NCBI RefSeq assembly: GCF_024699945.1
Contig: NZ_JAJOMY010000001.1
Location: 744,001 to 808,000, forward strand
DNA length: 64,000 nucleotides
Source of the DNA: Phenylobacterium sp. J426
GTDB taxonomy: Bacteria > Pseudomonadota > Alphaproteobacteria > Caulobacterales > Caulobacteraceae
Direction of reading: 5' to 3'
The notes beneath the pieces are model-generated. The model did not search any database and was not told where the DNA came from. It saw nothing but the letters and a program-made list of their open reading frames with translations. The stretch's first letter is position 1; every line of letters starts with the position of its first letter. Made by a program: the position numbers and the translations under genes. Shown piece by piece: positions 9,975 to 19,398 of the stretch.

Positions 9975-10736
9975 ATGCCACTCAAGGTCCATCAGTTCCC
10001 TTGCCTGGAAGACAACTACGGCTTCCTGATCCGGGATGAGGCCTCCGGCCTGGCGGCCTGCGTCGACACGCCCGAGTCGGGCGCCATCCTGCGCGAGCTC
10101 GACAAGCTCGGCTGGAAACTGGCCCTGATCCTCAACACCCACTGGCACCCGGACCACGCCGGCGGAAACGCCGACATCCAGGCCGCCACCGGCGCCAAGA
10201 TCGTCGGACCCAAGGAAGTGACGCGCATCGCGCCGCTGGACCGCGAGGTGAAGGGTGGCGACGAGATCATGCTTGGGGAGACGCGCTTTCGGGTCATCGA
10301 GAGCGGTGGCCACACACTGGGCCATATCGCCTATCACGATCCCGACGACGGGGTCGCCTTCGTCGGCGACACCCTGTTCGCCCTGGGCTGCGGCCGCCTC
10401 TTCGAAGGCACGCCCGAGCAGATGTGGGCGAGCCTGCAGCGGCTGGCCGCCCTGCCCGACGACACCCGGGTCTACTGCGCCCACGAATACACCGCGTCGA
10501 ACGCCCGCTTCGCGCTGTCGGTCGATGACGATCCAGGCCTCAAGGCCCGGGCAGAGGCGATCTTCGCCGCCCGTGAGCGCGGCGAGCCCACTGTGCCCAC
10601 CACCATCGGCCTGGAGAAGGCGACCAACCCGTTCCTGCGGGCCCCGGCCCTCGCGAGCCGCGTCGGGGCGGCCGGCGAGCCGGACGCGAAGGCGTTCGCC
10701 GCCGTCCGGGCGGCCAAGGACGTGTTCCGCGGCTAG
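9975..10736 (+). CDS. gloB: hydroxyacylglutathione hydrolase (glyoxalase II)
   Basis: Hydrolyses S-lactoylglutathione to lactate and glutathione, second step of methylglyoxal detoxification; cytosolic. Metallo-beta-lactamase fold, 253 residues. Metal ligands are seen in NTHWHPDHAGG (His56, His58, Asp60, His61), SGGHTLGHIAYH, FVGDTLFALGCGRLFEG and VYCAHEYT. The C-terminal HAGH domain has the substrate-binding stretch KATNPFLRA. An AGGAGATCGGAAC upstream region supports the start. Confidence 0.95.
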   Translation: MPLKVHQFPCLEDNYGFLIRDEASGLAACVDTPESGAILRELDKLGWKLALILNTHWHPDHAGGNADIQAATGAKIVGPKEVTRIAPLDREVKGGDEIMLGETRFRVIESGGHTLGHIAYHDPDDGVAFVGDTLFALGCGRLFEGTPEQMWASLQRLAALPDDTRVYCAHEYTASNARFALSVDDDPGLKARAEAIFAARERGEPTVPTTIGLEKATNPFLRAPALASRVGAAGEPDAKAFAAVRAAKDVFRG

Positions 10737-10742
10737 CGCGGC

Positions 10743-11507
10743 CTAGTTTCCGGCCGCGACCCGGATGATCCGGTCGGATGAGGGTCGTCCGGCGAGTCCC
10801 TGGGCGGGGGCGACGGTGATCCGCAGGACGTCGTCCTCGATCTCCGCTTCGGACCTCCGCCCTTCGACCAGCAGCACCTTGCTGAACTGCATGAGCAGCG
10901 CGCGACCGTCCTTGCGCCGCGACATCCGCACCACCGCCACGCTGGTGACCGTCGCCGCATCGGCGATCAGGGCCGAAGAAGCCGGCGTGGCCTCGGCTTC
11001 GAAGAGAATGGTGCGCCGCGCCGCCCGGCTGGCCCGCAGGCTGGCCTGCGCCAGGCGCTCGAGCAGAGCCTGGGGTCCGAGGGGCGCCAGCTTCAGCGGT
11101 GGACCGTCGCCGGCCAGGGCGGCGGCCGCGCCGGCGGGCCGCGCGTCGGTGAACAGCGTCACGCCGCCCAGCCGCGTGGCTCGCAGCACCGGCTCGCCGA
11201 GGTCGTTCTTGTAGATGACGTCGCCGCGCGGCGCGGGCATCGGTTGCAGCGCCCAGACCTCGGGACTGTCCTCGAACTTCAGCAGCGGGCGGCTGTGCGT
11301 GCGGTCCAGCACGAAGACCTGGCCATCTTCCGAGACGTAGCGGGCGATGGGCGGGGCCGATCCATGACGGCCGGAGCCGCCGTGCTTGCCGAACAGGCCT
11401 TCGCGCAGGCTCTCCTGCGCCACCGAGGGCGTGGCGAATCCGGCTGCAAGCGCTGCGAGCAGCGCCACGAAGACCGCTTTCCTGGACGCCGTCGGCTCGC
11501 CCGTCAT
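10743..11507 (-). CDS. exported conserved hypothetical protein (possibly DUF4908)
   Basis: Protein of 254 residues with a signal peptide (KAVFVALLAALAAGFATPSVAQ). The mature part has short hydrophilic blocks: ARYVSEDGQVFVLDRTHSRPLLKFED, GDVIYKNDLGEPVLRATRLGGVTLFT, and a C-terminal basic/acidic part (VVRMSRRKDGRALLMQFSK). From memory it resembles the Caulobacterales family DUF4908; I cannot confirm this. Start at 11507 is chosen because it places the signal peptide at the N-terminus; the longer frame to 11588 would run into phaB. Convergent with gloB, six bases apart. Confidence 0.7.
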   Translation of the reverse strand: MTGEPTASRKAVFVALLAALAAGFATPSVAQESLREGLFGKHGGSGRHGSAPPIARYVSEDGQVFVLDRTHSRPLLKFEDSPEVWALQPMPAPRGDVIYKNDLGEPVLRATRLGGVTLFTDARPAGAAAALAGDGPPLKLAPLGPQALLERLAQASLRASRAARRTILFEAEATPASSALIADAATVTSVAVVRMSRRKDGRALLMQFSKVLLVEGRRSEAEIEDDVLRITVAPAQGLAGRPSSDRIIRVAAGN

Positions 11508-11562
11508 GATTGGCCAGCAGATGCCGTGCGAGCGTGGCGCTTTTTGGACGCCCGAACGGCGG

Positions 11563-12288
11563 TTACCCGACGAGGTATTGTCCGCCATTCAGCGACAGCG
11601 TGGTGCCGTTCACGTAACCCGCGCGCTCGCCGGCCAGGAACGACACGGCGTCGGCGATCTCCTCGCCGCGCCCAAGGCGGCCCGCCGGGATCTGGGCGAT
11701 GATGCCTTCCAGCACCTTCGGCGGCACGGCCTGGACCATCTCGGTGTCGACGTACCCGGGGGCCACACAGTTCACGGTGACGCCCTTCCGCGCGTTTTCC
11801 AGGGCCAGGGCCTTGGTGAAACCGATCACGCCCGCCTTGGCGGCGGAGTAGTTGGTCTGCCCCAGCTGGCCTTTCTGGCCGTTGATGGAGCTGATGTTGA
11901 CGATGCGGCCCCACTCGCGCTCGCGCATCCCTTCGATGACCTGGCGCGTCATGTTGTAGAGCGAATCCATGTTCACGCGGATGACCTCGCTCCACTGCTC
12001 CGGGGTCATCTTGTGGAAGAACCCGTCGCGGGTGATCCCGGCGTTGTTCACCAGCACGTCGACGGGCCCCAGCTCCGCCTCCACCTCGCGGACCGCCCGC
12101 TGGCAGTCCTCGAACACGCCCACGTTCCCCTTCACCACCATCACGCCCAGGGACTTGGCGCAGGCCAAGGCGGCCTCGTCGTTGCCGGAGTAGCCCGCCG
12201 CCACCTTGAACCCATCGGCGCACAAGCGTTCGACGATCGCCCGGCCGATACCGCGCGTGCCGCCCGTCACCAGAGCTACCCTGGCCAT
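11563..12288 (-). CDS. phaB: acetoacetyl-CoA reductase
   Basis: NADPH-dependent reduction of acetoacetyl-CoA to (R)-3-hydroxybutyryl-CoA, the second step of polyhydroxybutyrate synthesis. Short-chain dehydrogenase of 241 residues: cofactor motif TGGTRGIG (8-15), [17 protein letters not shown], catalytic Ser in [14 protein letters not shown] and YSAAK (Tyr147, Lys151). The NGQKGQ loop is characteristic of PhaB/PhbB. Same strand as phaA, 34 bases downstream, forming a phaAB operon; no phaC is in the window. Confidence 0.94.
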   Translation of the reverse strand: MARVALVTGGTRGIGRAIVERLCADGFKVAAGYSGNDEAALACAKSLGVMVVKGNVGVFEDCQRAVREVEAELGPVDVLVNNAGITRDGFFHKMTPEQWSEVIRVNMDSLYNMTRQVIEGMREREWGRIVNISSINGQKGQLGQTNYSAAKAGVIGFTKALALENARKGVTVNCVAPGYVDTEMVQAVPPKVLEGIIAQIPAGRLGRGEEIADAVSFLAGERAGYVNGTTLSLNGGQYLVG

Positions 12289-12322
12289 CCGCGAACCTCC
12301 CTATCCGCGGGCTAAGTCCCGC

Positions 12323-13498
12323 TCAGATCTTCTCGACGCAGAGCGCCACGCCCATGCCGCCGCCGACGCAGAGCGTGGCGAGGCCCCTGGAGGCGTCGCT
12401 CCGCTTCATCTCGTGCAGCAGCGTGGTCAGCACCCGCGCGCCCGAGGCGCCGATCGGGTGGCCGATGGCGATCGCGCCACCGTTCACGTTGACCTTGTCC
12501 GGATCGAGGCCGAGCTCACGCACCACGCAGATCGACTGGGCGGCGAACGCCTCGTTGGATTCGACCAGGTCGAGGTCGGAGACCTTCCAGCCGGCCTTCT
12601 CCAGCGCCTTGCGGCTGGCCGGGATCGGGCCCGTGCCCATGATCTCGGGGTCGACGCCGGCATGCGCCCACGACGCAATGCGGGCCAGCGGCTTCAAGCC
12701 GCGCTTCTGCGCCTCTTCCGCGCTCATCAGCACGAGGGCCGCGGCGCCGTCGTTGATGCCCGAGGCGTTGGCGGCGGTGACCGAACCTTCCTTGGCGAAG
12801 GCCGGCTTCAGGCCGGAAACGCTGTCCAGCGTCACGCCGTGGCGGATGTACTCGTCCTGATCGACGATCGTGTCGCCCTTCCGGCCCTTGATGGTCACGG
12901 GCGCGATTTCGTCCGCGAACTTGCCGGCCTTCTGGGCCGCCTCGGCGCGGTTCTGCGAGTTCACCGCGAACCGGTCCTGGTCCTCGCGGGTGATCTGCCA
13001 GCGGGCGGCGATGTTCTCCGCCGTCTGACCCATGTGGTAGCCGTGGAAGGCGTCCCAGAGCCCATCCTTCAGCATCGTGTCGACAAGTCCGAGCTCGCCC
13101 ATCTTCGTGCCGTTGCGCAGGTTCGCGGCATGGGGCGACTGGCTCATGCTCTCCTGACCGCCGGCGACGACGACCTTGGAGGAGCCTTCCGCGATCTGCT
13201 GGGCCGCCAGCGCGACGGCGCGGAGGCCCGACCCGCACAGCTGATTGAGGCTCCATGCCGGGCTCTCGACGGGCACGCCCGCGGCCACCGCCGCCTGGCG
13301 CGCCGGCCCCTGGCCCGCGCCGGCCTGAAGCACCTGGCCCATGATCACCTCGTCGACGTCCGAGGCCTGGATGCCGGCGCGCTCGACCGCCGCCTGAATC
13401 GCCACCTTGCCCAGTTCATGCGCCGGCACGCTGGCCAAGGCGCCGTTGAACGAGCCCACGGGCGTGCGGGCGGCGGAAACGATGACGATGTCGCTCAT
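12323..13498 (-). CDS. phaA: acetyl-CoA acetyltransferase (beta-ketothiolase)
   Basis: Condenses two acetyl-CoA to acetoacetyl-CoA; first step of PHB synthesis, and reversible in degradation. Thiolase of 391 residues, normal length. Acyl-binding Cys88 in [13 protein letters not shown], His in [12 protein letters not shown], and the general base Cys in [10 protein letters not shown] near the C-terminus. Family N-terminus [16 protein letters not shown]. Its position before phaB and opposite phaR supports the biosynthetic assignment. Confidence 0.95.
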   Translation of the reverse strand: MSDIVIVSAARTPVGSFNGALASVPAHELGKVAIQAAVERAGIQASDVDEVIMGQVLQAGAGQGPARQAAVAAGVPVESPAWSLNQLCGSGLRAVALAAQQIAEGSSKVVVAGGQESMSQSPHAANLRNGTKMGELGLVDTMLKDGLWDAFHGYHMGQTAENIAARWQITREDQDRFAVNSQNRAEAAQKAGKFADEIAPVTIKGRKGDTIVDQDEYIRHGVTLDSVSGLKPAFAKEGSVTAANASGINDGAAALVLMSAEEAQKRGLKPLARIASWAHAGVDPEIMGTGPIPASRKALEKAGWKVSDLDLVESNEAFAAQSICVVRELGLDPDKVNVNGGAIAIGHPIGASGARVLTTLLHEMKRSDASRGLATLCVGGGMGVALCVEKI

Positions 13499-13598
13499 GA
13501 CGGGGCTCCTCAGGACTGTTCGAACGCGGCCCGGCTTCTTCTATCGACAAGCTCAGCCCCTCGGGCAAGGCGCCTGGAAGAGAATCCTTTCGTGACAT

Positions 13599-13635
13599 TT
13601 GCTTATGCGCTCGCATCCGCGATACTGCGCTGCAG
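13599..13635 (+). promoter_or_regulatory. candidate phaR promoter with overlapping PhaR-type operator
   Basis: A TTGCTT (13599-13604) and GATACT (13621-13626) are 16 bases apart, an acceptable sigma70-like pair reading toward phaR. The dyad CTGC-GCT-GCAG (13625-13635) overlaps the -10. Paracoccus PhaR is reported to bind TGC-rich dyads of this sort, which would make phaR autoregulated. Promoter strength and site use are inference. Confidence 0.4.
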
Positions 13636-13677
13636 AACGAGGCCGCGCCCGGCGCCGCCTACGCATAAGGGTCAGGG

Positions 13678-14304
13678 ATGGCAGACACCCAGGAGTCCGG
13701 CGCCGCCGAGGGCGAGCGCGTCGTCATCAAGAAGTACGCCAACCGGCGGCTCTACAACACGGCCTCGTCCAGCTACGTCACCCTCGAACATCTCGCCGAG
13801 ATGGTGAAGAAGGGCGTCGACTTCGTCGTCTACGACGCCAAGACCAACGAGGACATCACCCGCACGGTCCTCACCCAGATCATCTTCGAGGAGGAGGAAA
13901 AGAGCCAGGGCCAGTCCCTGCTGCCGATCCAGTTCCTCCGGCAGTTGATCAGCTTCTACGGCAACTCGATGCAGGCCTTCCTGCCGAGCTATCTGGAACT
14001 GTCGCTGGCCTCGTTCGCACAGCAGCAAGAGCGGCTGCGCGCGGCGATGAGCGGCGCGGGCCTCGCGCCGGGCGCTGGAGCCGGGATGGGCGTCTACGAG
14101 GACCAGATCCGCCAGAACCTGCAGCTCTTTGATCGGGCGATGAAGATGTTCTCGCCCTTCGCCTACGCGCCAGCCGGCAAGGCCGAGGAGCCGACCCCCG
14201 CCCCTGCCGCGGCGCCGAAGGCCGACGACGAGGCCCTCGACCAGCTGCGCAAGCAGATGGCCGAAATGCAGGCTCAGATCGAGAAGCTTGCGTCCAAGGG
14301 TTGA
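13678..14304 (+). CDS. phaR: polyhydroxyalkanoate synthesis repressor PhaR
   Basis: Transcriptional regulator that binds DNA and PHA granules and controls phasin and PHA genes. The PHB/PHA accumulation regulator DNA-binding domain spans about residues 14-75 (VVIKKYANRRLYNTASSSYV, LEHLAEMVKKGVDFVVYDAK, EDITRTVLTQIIFEEE). Next comes the accumulation-regulator domain with LPIQFLRQLISFYGNSMQ and SYLELSLASF. The C-terminus is an Ala/Pro linker followed by a heptad-like helix (DQLRKQMAEMQAQIEKLA). 208 residues, usual length. AGGG five bases before the ATG. Divergent from phaAB. Confidence 0.95.
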   Translation: MADTQESGAAEGERVVIKKYANRRLYNTASSSYVTLEHLAEMVKKGVDFVVYDAKTNEDITRTVLTQIIFEEEEKSQGQSLLPIQFLRQLISFYGNSMQAFLPSYLELSLASFAQQQERLRAAMSGAGLAPGAGAGMGVYEDQIRQNLQLFDRAMKMFSPFAYAPAGKAEEPTPAPAAAPKADDEALDQLRKQMAEMQAQIEKLASKG

Positions 14305-14334
14305 ACCTGGCGCACCCTTTGCAGTTTAGGGGTC

Positions 14335-14661
14335 ATGATGTCCCGAATTGACCGCATCCGGCGCGTTACCCAGGTAGGCGGCCTCGTCCGCGCCGATCAG
14401 GACCCGCACGAGGGGATGGACGAACCGAAGATCGTTCGCCTTCCGGCGGTTGCGCCCGCGGCCAAGTCGCCGCCGTCCGGCGATGGCGATCCGGGCGCCG
14501 TCTTCACCGCGCAGCTCATCGGCCAGGATGGCCAGAAGCGCGGCCTGCGCGCCGGCCCGCTGCACATCGAGGCCGCCCGTGGCGCCTACAACAAGGTCGA
14601 GTGGTCGGGCTCGAAGGACCGCCGCGCCCGCGCCGGCCGCAACGCGAAGACCGAAATCTAG
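14335..14661 (+). CDS. conserved-looking small hypothetical protein
   Basis: 108-residue protein, family not recognised. It starts MMSRIDRIRRVTQVGGL, has a charged DQDPHEGMDEPKIVRLPAV segment and ends in a basic stretch (SGSKDRRARAGRNAKTEI). No signal peptide or membrane segment. The second half (GAVFTAQLIGQDGQKRGLRAG) looks folded. It follows phaR by 30 bases on the same strand and ends tail to tail with the next gene by a four-base overlap. Codon use matches its neighbours, so I accept it as a gene. Confidence 0.65.
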   Translation: MMSRIDRIRRVTQVGGLVRADQDPHEGMDEPKIVRLPAVAPAAKSPPSGDGDPGAVFTAQLIGQDGQKRGLRAGPLHIEAARGAYNKVEWSGSKDRRARAGRNAKTEI

Positions 14662-14963
14662 CCTCTGAGCTTGGCGAGCTCCGCCTCCAGCGCCGCCACC
14701 CGCCGCTCCAGCGCGCCGATCCGGTCCTCACCGTCCTGGGGCGTCGGCGTCGAAATCCCGGCCCGATCGGCAACCTCCGCCGCCGTCACGCCCAGGAGCT
14801 CGGCAAAAGCCGCCACCTCGCGGGCGGAAAGTTCCCGCTGATCCTTGAAGATGAGCGTGAGCTCGTCCGCACCGATCCCGGCCGCGGTCGCCAGCACCGC
14901 GCGCGACAGCCCCCGCTCGGAGAGCCGGGCGTCGAACCATTCCGCATCGAAGAAGAGAGCCAT
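14658..14963 (-). CDS. small helix-turn-helix protein with C-terminal coiled coil
   Basis: 101 residues. The region WFDARLSERGLSRAVLATAAGIGADELTLIFKDQRELSAREVAAFAELLGVTAAEV reads like an XRE/Cro-type helix-turn-helix module. It is followed by a short linker (STPTPQDGED) and a heptad helix, RIGALERRVAALEAELAKLR, which predicts dimerisation. Target unknown. The tail overlaps the convergent 108-residue gene by four bases. Confidence 0.7.
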   Translation of the reverse strand: MALFFDAEWFDARLSERGLSRAVLATAAGIGADELTLIFKDQRELSAREVAAFAELLGVTAAEVADRAGISTPTPQDGEDRIGALERRVAALEAELAKLRG

Positions 14964-15019
14964 GGGTTGGCGCCGGACTTGCTTAACCGTGATCGCAACC
15001 TTCGATCACGGACCCGGCG

Positions 15020-15088
15020 ATGATTCAATTCGTGCTGAAGACCTTCGACCTGGCCGTCGTCACCCTGATCTTCACCGCCCTCACCTGA
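15020..15088 (+). CDS. possible 22-residue membrane peptide
   Basis: An ATG-TGA frame in the gap between the HTH gene and the GT2 gene encodes 22 residues beginning MIQFVLKTFDLAVV and ending in a hydrophobic LIFTALT. It would make a single short membrane helix. There is no good ribosome site (gatcacggacccggcg precedes it), so this is only a candidate. Confidence 0.2.
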   Translation: MIQFVLKTFDLAVVTLIFTALT

Positions 15089-15095
15089 GGCGGGG

Positions 15096-15821
15096 CTAGA
15101 CCTCGTCCCAGCCGCCGGGGATGCGGGCGCGCGACTGCAGCCACATCACCCCGAACAGGTCCGACAGCGAGGCCCAGAGGCGGCCGAGGTTGGTGTACTT
15201 CGACCGGCCGGTCTGCCGATGCCGGTGGTTCACCGGCCGGAACTCCGAACGGAAGCCTTCCCGGATCATCAGCGCCGGCAGATAGCGGTGCATATGGTCG
15301 AAGTAGGGAAGCCGCAGGAACGCCTCACGGCGGAAAGCCTTCAGCCCGCAGCCGGTGTCGTTGGCGGTGTCCTTCAGCAGGCGCTTGCGGACTCCGTTTC
15401 CGACCTTCGAGGCGATCTTCTTCGCCTGACTGTCCTGGCGCTTCACCCGTTCCCCGCCGACCATGGCGAGGTCGTCGGGGCCGGCCGCCAGCGCGTCCAC
15501 CAGACCGGGACCGTCCGCCGGGTCGTTCTGGCCGTCCCCGTCGAGGGTCAGAATGATCGGCCCCCGCGCCGCCAGCACCCCGGTGCGGATCGCGCGGCTT
15601 TGGCCCGCGTTCTGGCGGTGCCCCACCACCCGCAGCTGCGGAATCTCGGCCTTCAGCGCCGACAGCGCCGCGCGCGTGCCGTCGCGGCTGGCGTCATCGA
15701 CGAAGACGATCTCGAAATTGCGGCCCACGAACGCAGCCGCGATCTCCCGCGCGAGCGCGGGCGCTGCGCCCTCCTCGTCGAAGACCGGGACCACAACGGA
15801 GATGTCGGGCGTGTTCGCCAT
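15096..15821 (-). CDS. glycosyltransferase family 2 (DPM1-like)
   Basis: Likely polyprenyl-phosphate sugar transferase of GT2, 241 residues. Motifs: ISVVVPVFDEEGAAPAL, FEIVFVDDASRDGTRAAL, and the DxD-type LTLDGDGQNDPAD. The middle has the DPM1/Dpm-like NDTGCGLKAFRREAFLRL and HRYLPALMIREGF followed by NHRHRQTGRSKY. No C-terminal membrane helices, so it is a soluble or peripheral DPM1-type enzyme. Start at 15821 follows a strong GGGGAGG. It is divergent from the ArnT-like gene (43 bases apart): GT2 charging of a lipid phosphate plus GT39 transfer is a natural pair. Confidence 0.88.
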   Translation of the reverse strand: MANTPDISVVVPVFDEEGAAPALAREIAAAFVGRNFEIVFVDDASRDGTRAALSALKAEIPQLRVVGHRQNAGQSRAIRTGVLAARGPIILTLDGDGQNDPADGPGLVDALAAGPDDLAMVGGERVKRQDSQAKKIASKVGNGVRKRLLKDTANDTGCGLKAFRREAFLRLPYFDHMHRYLPALMIREGFRSEFRPVNHRHRQTGRSKYTNLGRLWASLSDLFGVMWLQSRARIPGGWDEV

Positions 15822-15864
15822 GCCTCCCCATAGCGGAAGGACGGATCGTGCTACTAGAGGCGCA

Positions 15865-17545
15865 ATGACGCTCGAGCGCCTGATCACCGACTGGAGCCGC
15901 GGCTGGCGGGGGCCTGCGGGCGCCGCCTTCATCGCCTTCGTGGCCGGCCTGCCGGGCCTGCTGGCCGTACCGCCGCTGGATCGCGACGAGTCGCGATTCG
16001 CCCAAGCCACCGCCCAGATGCTCGAGACAGGCGACTATGTCGTCATCCAGTTCCAGGATCAGCCGCGCTTCAAGAAGCCGGTGGGCATCCATTGGCTGCA
16101 GGCCGCCAGCGTCGACCTCGTCTCCAGTCCCGAGGCCCGGGAGATCTGGGCCTATCGCCTGCCGTCGCTGCTGGGGGCGATGCTCGCCGCCGCAGCCTGC
16201 GCCTGGGGCGCGGCCGCGTTCTTCGGAGGCCCGGCCGGGTTGGCGGCCGGCGCGCTGCTGGGCGCGACGTTCCTGCTTTCGACAGAGGCCTTCATCGCCA
16301 AGACGGACGCCGTGCTGGCGGGCTCGGTCACCCTTGCGCTCGCCGCCCTGGGACGCCTCTACGCCGCCGCGCGCGGCGGGCCGCCGGCGGGGCGGCGAAC
16401 CGAGCCGCTGTTCTGGGCGGGACTCGCCGTCTCGATTCTGGTGAAGGGGCCCGTCGGCCCTCTCGTGGTCGCGCTCACCATGCTCACCCTGGCCCTCTCG
16501 GATCGCCGCGTCGGCTGGATCGCGCGGCTGCGCTGGTACTGGGGCTTTATCGCCATCCTTGCAGTCGTCGGGCCGTGGGCGGGCGCCGTCACCGTGGCCA
16601 CCGACGGCGGGTTCTGGACCGAGGCCATCGGCGCCGACCTCGCCCCCAAGTTGGCGGGCGGCCAGGAGAGCCACGGCGCGCCACCGGGCTATCACACCCT
16701 GCTCACGCCGCTGCTGGCCTTTCCGATCACCCTGTTGCTGCCGGCCGCCCTGGCCGTCGCCTGGACCCGGCGCAGCGAGCCGGGGGTCCGCTTCGCGGTG
16801 GCCTGGCTGCTTCCGGCCTGGCTGCTGTTCGAGCTGATGCCGACCAAGCTCCCGCATTATCCGCTGCCCGCCTATGGCGCCCTGGCCTGGCTGGCCGCCG
16901 CGGCCCTTTGTCCAGCCGATCGGCCCGCGGGCCCGCTGGATCGGGGCCATCCTCGCCGCGCTCGTCGGCCTCGCCCTCGCCGGCGGGGTGATCTACCTGC
17001 TGAGCCTCTACGGCGATCCGTCCGACGCGTGGGCCGCGGCGTTGACGGCCGCGCTGCTTCTCGCGGCCGGTCTCGTCGGCGGCTATCTGACGATCCGGGA
17101 CGCGCCGCGCGCGGGGACCGCCGCCGCCCTCGGGCTCGCCGTCGCCGCCCACGGCGCCTTGGCCGCCGCCCTCGTGCCGCGCCTCGATCCGCTCTGGACT
17201 TCCGCCCGGGTTGGCCGCGCCATGGCCGACCTCCGCTTGCTGCCCCGCCAGGGCGTCGCCGAAGCGCCGGTCGCGGTGGCGGGCTACGCCGAACCCAGCC
17301 TCGTCTTCGCGCTCGGCACGCCCACCGAGCTCTTCGGCCCCGCCGAGGCCGCCCAGGCCATCGCCGAGAACCGTCCGGCGATCGTCGAAGCCCGCGAGGA
17401 GGCGCCGTTCCGCGAGCATCTCGCCGCGCGAGGAGTCACCGTACGTGAAGTGGCTCGGGTCGACGGCCTGAACTATTCCAAGGGCGACGAGGTGACGCTG
17501 CGGGTCTACATGCCCGCCCATCAGGTGCGTGAGGTGAGGCCATGA
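15865..17545 (+). CDS. ArnT-like glycosyltransferase family 39, one frameshift
   Basis: Polytopic inner-membrane glycosyltransferase that uses polyprenyl-phosphate sugar donors. The first periplasmic loop has the catalytic acidic motif PPLDRDESRFAQATAQML, and KPVGIHWLQAASV follows, as in ArnT/PMT proteins. About ten hydrophobic segments are visible, then a soluble C-terminal domain (AVAGYAEPSLVFALG). Near 16925-16932 the frame shifts; dropping one C from cggcccgcgg restores PADRPRARWIGAILAALVG and a 559-residue protein. The stop overlaps the ATG of the HMG-CoA lyase gene by four bases. The acceptor (lipid A, other glycan or protein) is not evident. Confidence 0.87.
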
Positions 17546-18456
17546 GCCGCCGGATCGAGATCGTGGAAGTGGGCCCGCGCGATGGCCTGCAGAACGAGAA
17601 GACGCTGCTCGAGGTGGAGCAGAAGCTCGAGCTGATCCGCAGGCTCGAGGACGCCGGCGCCCGGCGCATGGAAGTGGTCTCCTTCGTGAATCCCAAGCGC
17701 GTGCCGCAGATGGCCGGCGCCGAGGAGATCATGGCGGCTCTGCCGAAAACCTCCGGCCGCTCGCGCATAGGCCTTGTGCTGAACCAGCGCGGCTGGGACC
17801 GCTGCGTCGAGGCCAAGTGCGACGAGGCCAATGTCGTGGTCTGCGCCACGGACGGCTTCGGCATCCGCAACCAGGGCGCCTCGGTGGCCGAGCAGGTGGA
17901 CGCGCTCGGTGCGATCGTCGCCGCACGCCGCCTGGAGGACCCGCCGATCTCGGTCACCGTCTCGGTGGCCTTCGGCTGCCCCTTCGACGGCGAGGTGCCC
18001 GAGGAGCGCGTTGTGGAAATCGTCCGCGCGGCCGCCGACATGCGGGTCGCCGAGATCGCCCTGGCCGACACCATCGGGGTCGCCGACCCTTGGACCGTGC
18101 GCAAGCGCGTGGAGGCTGCCCGCAAGGCCGCTGGCAAGACTCCGCTTCGCCTCCACTTCCACGACACGCGCAACACCGGCCTCGCCAATGCCTTCGCGGG
18201 CGTCGAGGCGGGGGTCGACGTGCTCGACGCCAGTGTCGGCGGGCTGGGCGGATGCCCGTTCGCGCCGAATGCCACCGGCAACGTCGGGACCGAGGATCTC
18301 GTCTACATGCTGGAGCGCGCCGGCTTCGAGACCGGCTACGACCTGGGCAAGCTGATCGGCATCGGCAAGTGGGTGTCGGACCTGTTGGGCAAGGCCCCGG
18401 CCGCCTCGCTGACCAAGGCCGGGCCGTTCCCGCTCCCGAAGCCGGCGGCGGCCTGA
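17542..18456 (+). CDS. mvaB: hydroxymethylglutaryl-CoA lyase
   Basis: Cleaves HMG-CoA to acetyl-CoA and acetoacetate, the last step of leucine breakdown. HMGL-like TIM barrel, 304 residues. Motifs: EVGPRDGLQNEK (N-terminal catalytic Arg-Asp), SFVNPKRVPQMAGAEE, LHFHDTRNTGLAN with metal-binding His residues, and the signature GGLGGCPFAPNATGNVGTED with the catalytic Cys. No other leucine-degradation genes are adjacent, but the acetoacetate product links to the nearby thiolase chemistry only loosely. Confidence 0.93.
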   Translation: MSRRIEIVEVGPRDGLQNEKTLLEVEQKLELIRRLEDAGARRMEVVSFVNPKRVPQMAGAEEIMAALPKTSGRSRIGLVLNQRGWDRCVEAKCDEANVVVCATDGFGIRNQGASVAEQVDALGAIVAARRLEDPPISVTVSVAFGCPFDGEVPEERVVEIVRAAADMRVAEIALADTIGVADPWTVRKRVEAARKAAGKTPLRLHFHDTRNTGLANAFAGVEAGVDVLDASVGGLGGCPFAPNATGNVGTEDLVYMLERAGFETGYDLGKLIGIGKWVSDLLGKAPAASLTKAGPFPLPKPAAA

Positions 18457-18462
18457 CGGCCC

Positions 18463-19398
18463 CTAAGGCCGGGCCTTCATCCGCCACATGAGAGGCCGCA
18501 CGAGGGCGGTGGCGACGATCACAGGGGACAGCAGCCAGGCGAGCGCCTGCTGGCCCACGCCCGCAGCGCGTTTGCGGAAGTAGCGGGCCAGGCCCACGCC
18601 CTTGTGGAACTCGACTTTCAACGGACTGGCCAGGCTGGTGTGACCCAGGTGGACCACCTCGGCCTTGGGGTGGAACAGCACCTCGCCGCCCGCCTCGCGG
18701 ACGCGCCAGCACAGGTCCACGTCCTCGACGTGCAGGAAATAGCCCTCGTCGAAGCCGCCGACGGCGTCGAAGTCGCTCCGCCGCATGCAGAAGCAGGCGC
18801 CCGAGATGGTGGGCGCCGGCGCCGCGCCCTCGGGCAGGGTTTCGTCCTCCCAGTGCACCTCATAGCGCCCCAGCCCGGGCAGCCTGCGGGCCAGGCCGCT
18901 CAGCGAAAGCAGCGCGCTCATCGGGGTGATGTCCCCGCGTCGCGCGCCGCGCTGTTCGGTCCGGTCGGCGTTCAGCACGCGGCCGCCGACGATGCAGGGC
19001 GAGGCGCGGGTCTCCACCTCGCGCACCAGCTCAGCGATGCAGCCTGGTTGCAGGAAGGCGTCAGGGTTGAGGAACACCAGCAGGTCGCCCTGGGCGTTGC
19101 GGGCGCCCAGGTTCGCGCCCCGGGCGAACCCGACGTTGCCGTGACCGGTCAGCAGCAGCACCCGGTCGTCGCGCGCCGCCAGGCCGCGGAGGCGCTGGGC
19201 CTCTACGGGGCTGGAGCCGTTGTCCACGATGACGAACTCGTCGACCAGCGGGTCGGCCAACACGCGCTCGAGGCTCTGTTCCAGCGCCTCGCCGGTCATG
19301 TAGACAACCATCACCACGGAGACGCTGCGGCGGGGCCGCAGCGCTTCGGCCGTGGGCGCGCGAGTGGATGCGACGATGGGTGCGGCGACGCCGTTCAT
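18463..19398 (-). CDS. glycosyltransferase family 2 (rhamnosyltransferase-like)
   Basis: GT2 enzyme of 311 residues, like WbbL-type rhamnosyltransferases. Motifs: [52 protein letters not shown], the DxD-equivalent [11 protein letters not shown], then [34 protein letters not shown], which is the acceptor-binding/catalytic block of the group. A C-terminal hydrophobic helix with basic end ([20 protein letters not shown]) may anchor it. Start at 19398 follows AGAGGAGG. The ATG overlaps the repaired thrS stop by four bases. Confidence 0.9.
   Translation of the reverse strand: MNGVAAPIVASTRAPTAEALRPRRSVSVVMVVYMTGEALEQSLERVLADPLVDEFVIVDNGSSPVEAQRLRGLAARDDRVLLLTGHGNVGFARGANLGARNAQGDLLVFLNPDAFLQPGCIAELVREVETRASPCIVGGRVLNADRTEQRGARRGDITPMSALLSLSGLARRLPGLGRYEVHWEDETLPEGAAPAPTISGACFCMRRSDFDAVGGFDEGYFLHVEDVDLCWRVREAGGEVLFHPKAEVVHLGHTSLASPLKVEFHKGVGLARYFRKRAAGVGQQALAWLLSPVIVATALVRPLMWRMKARP

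Noticed and set aside
10738..10757. GCGGCC/GGCCGC hairpin between gloB and the exported protein gene as terminator
   Set aside because: Six-base stem overlapping a stop codon, no T-run on either strand; such palindromes are frequent at this GC content.
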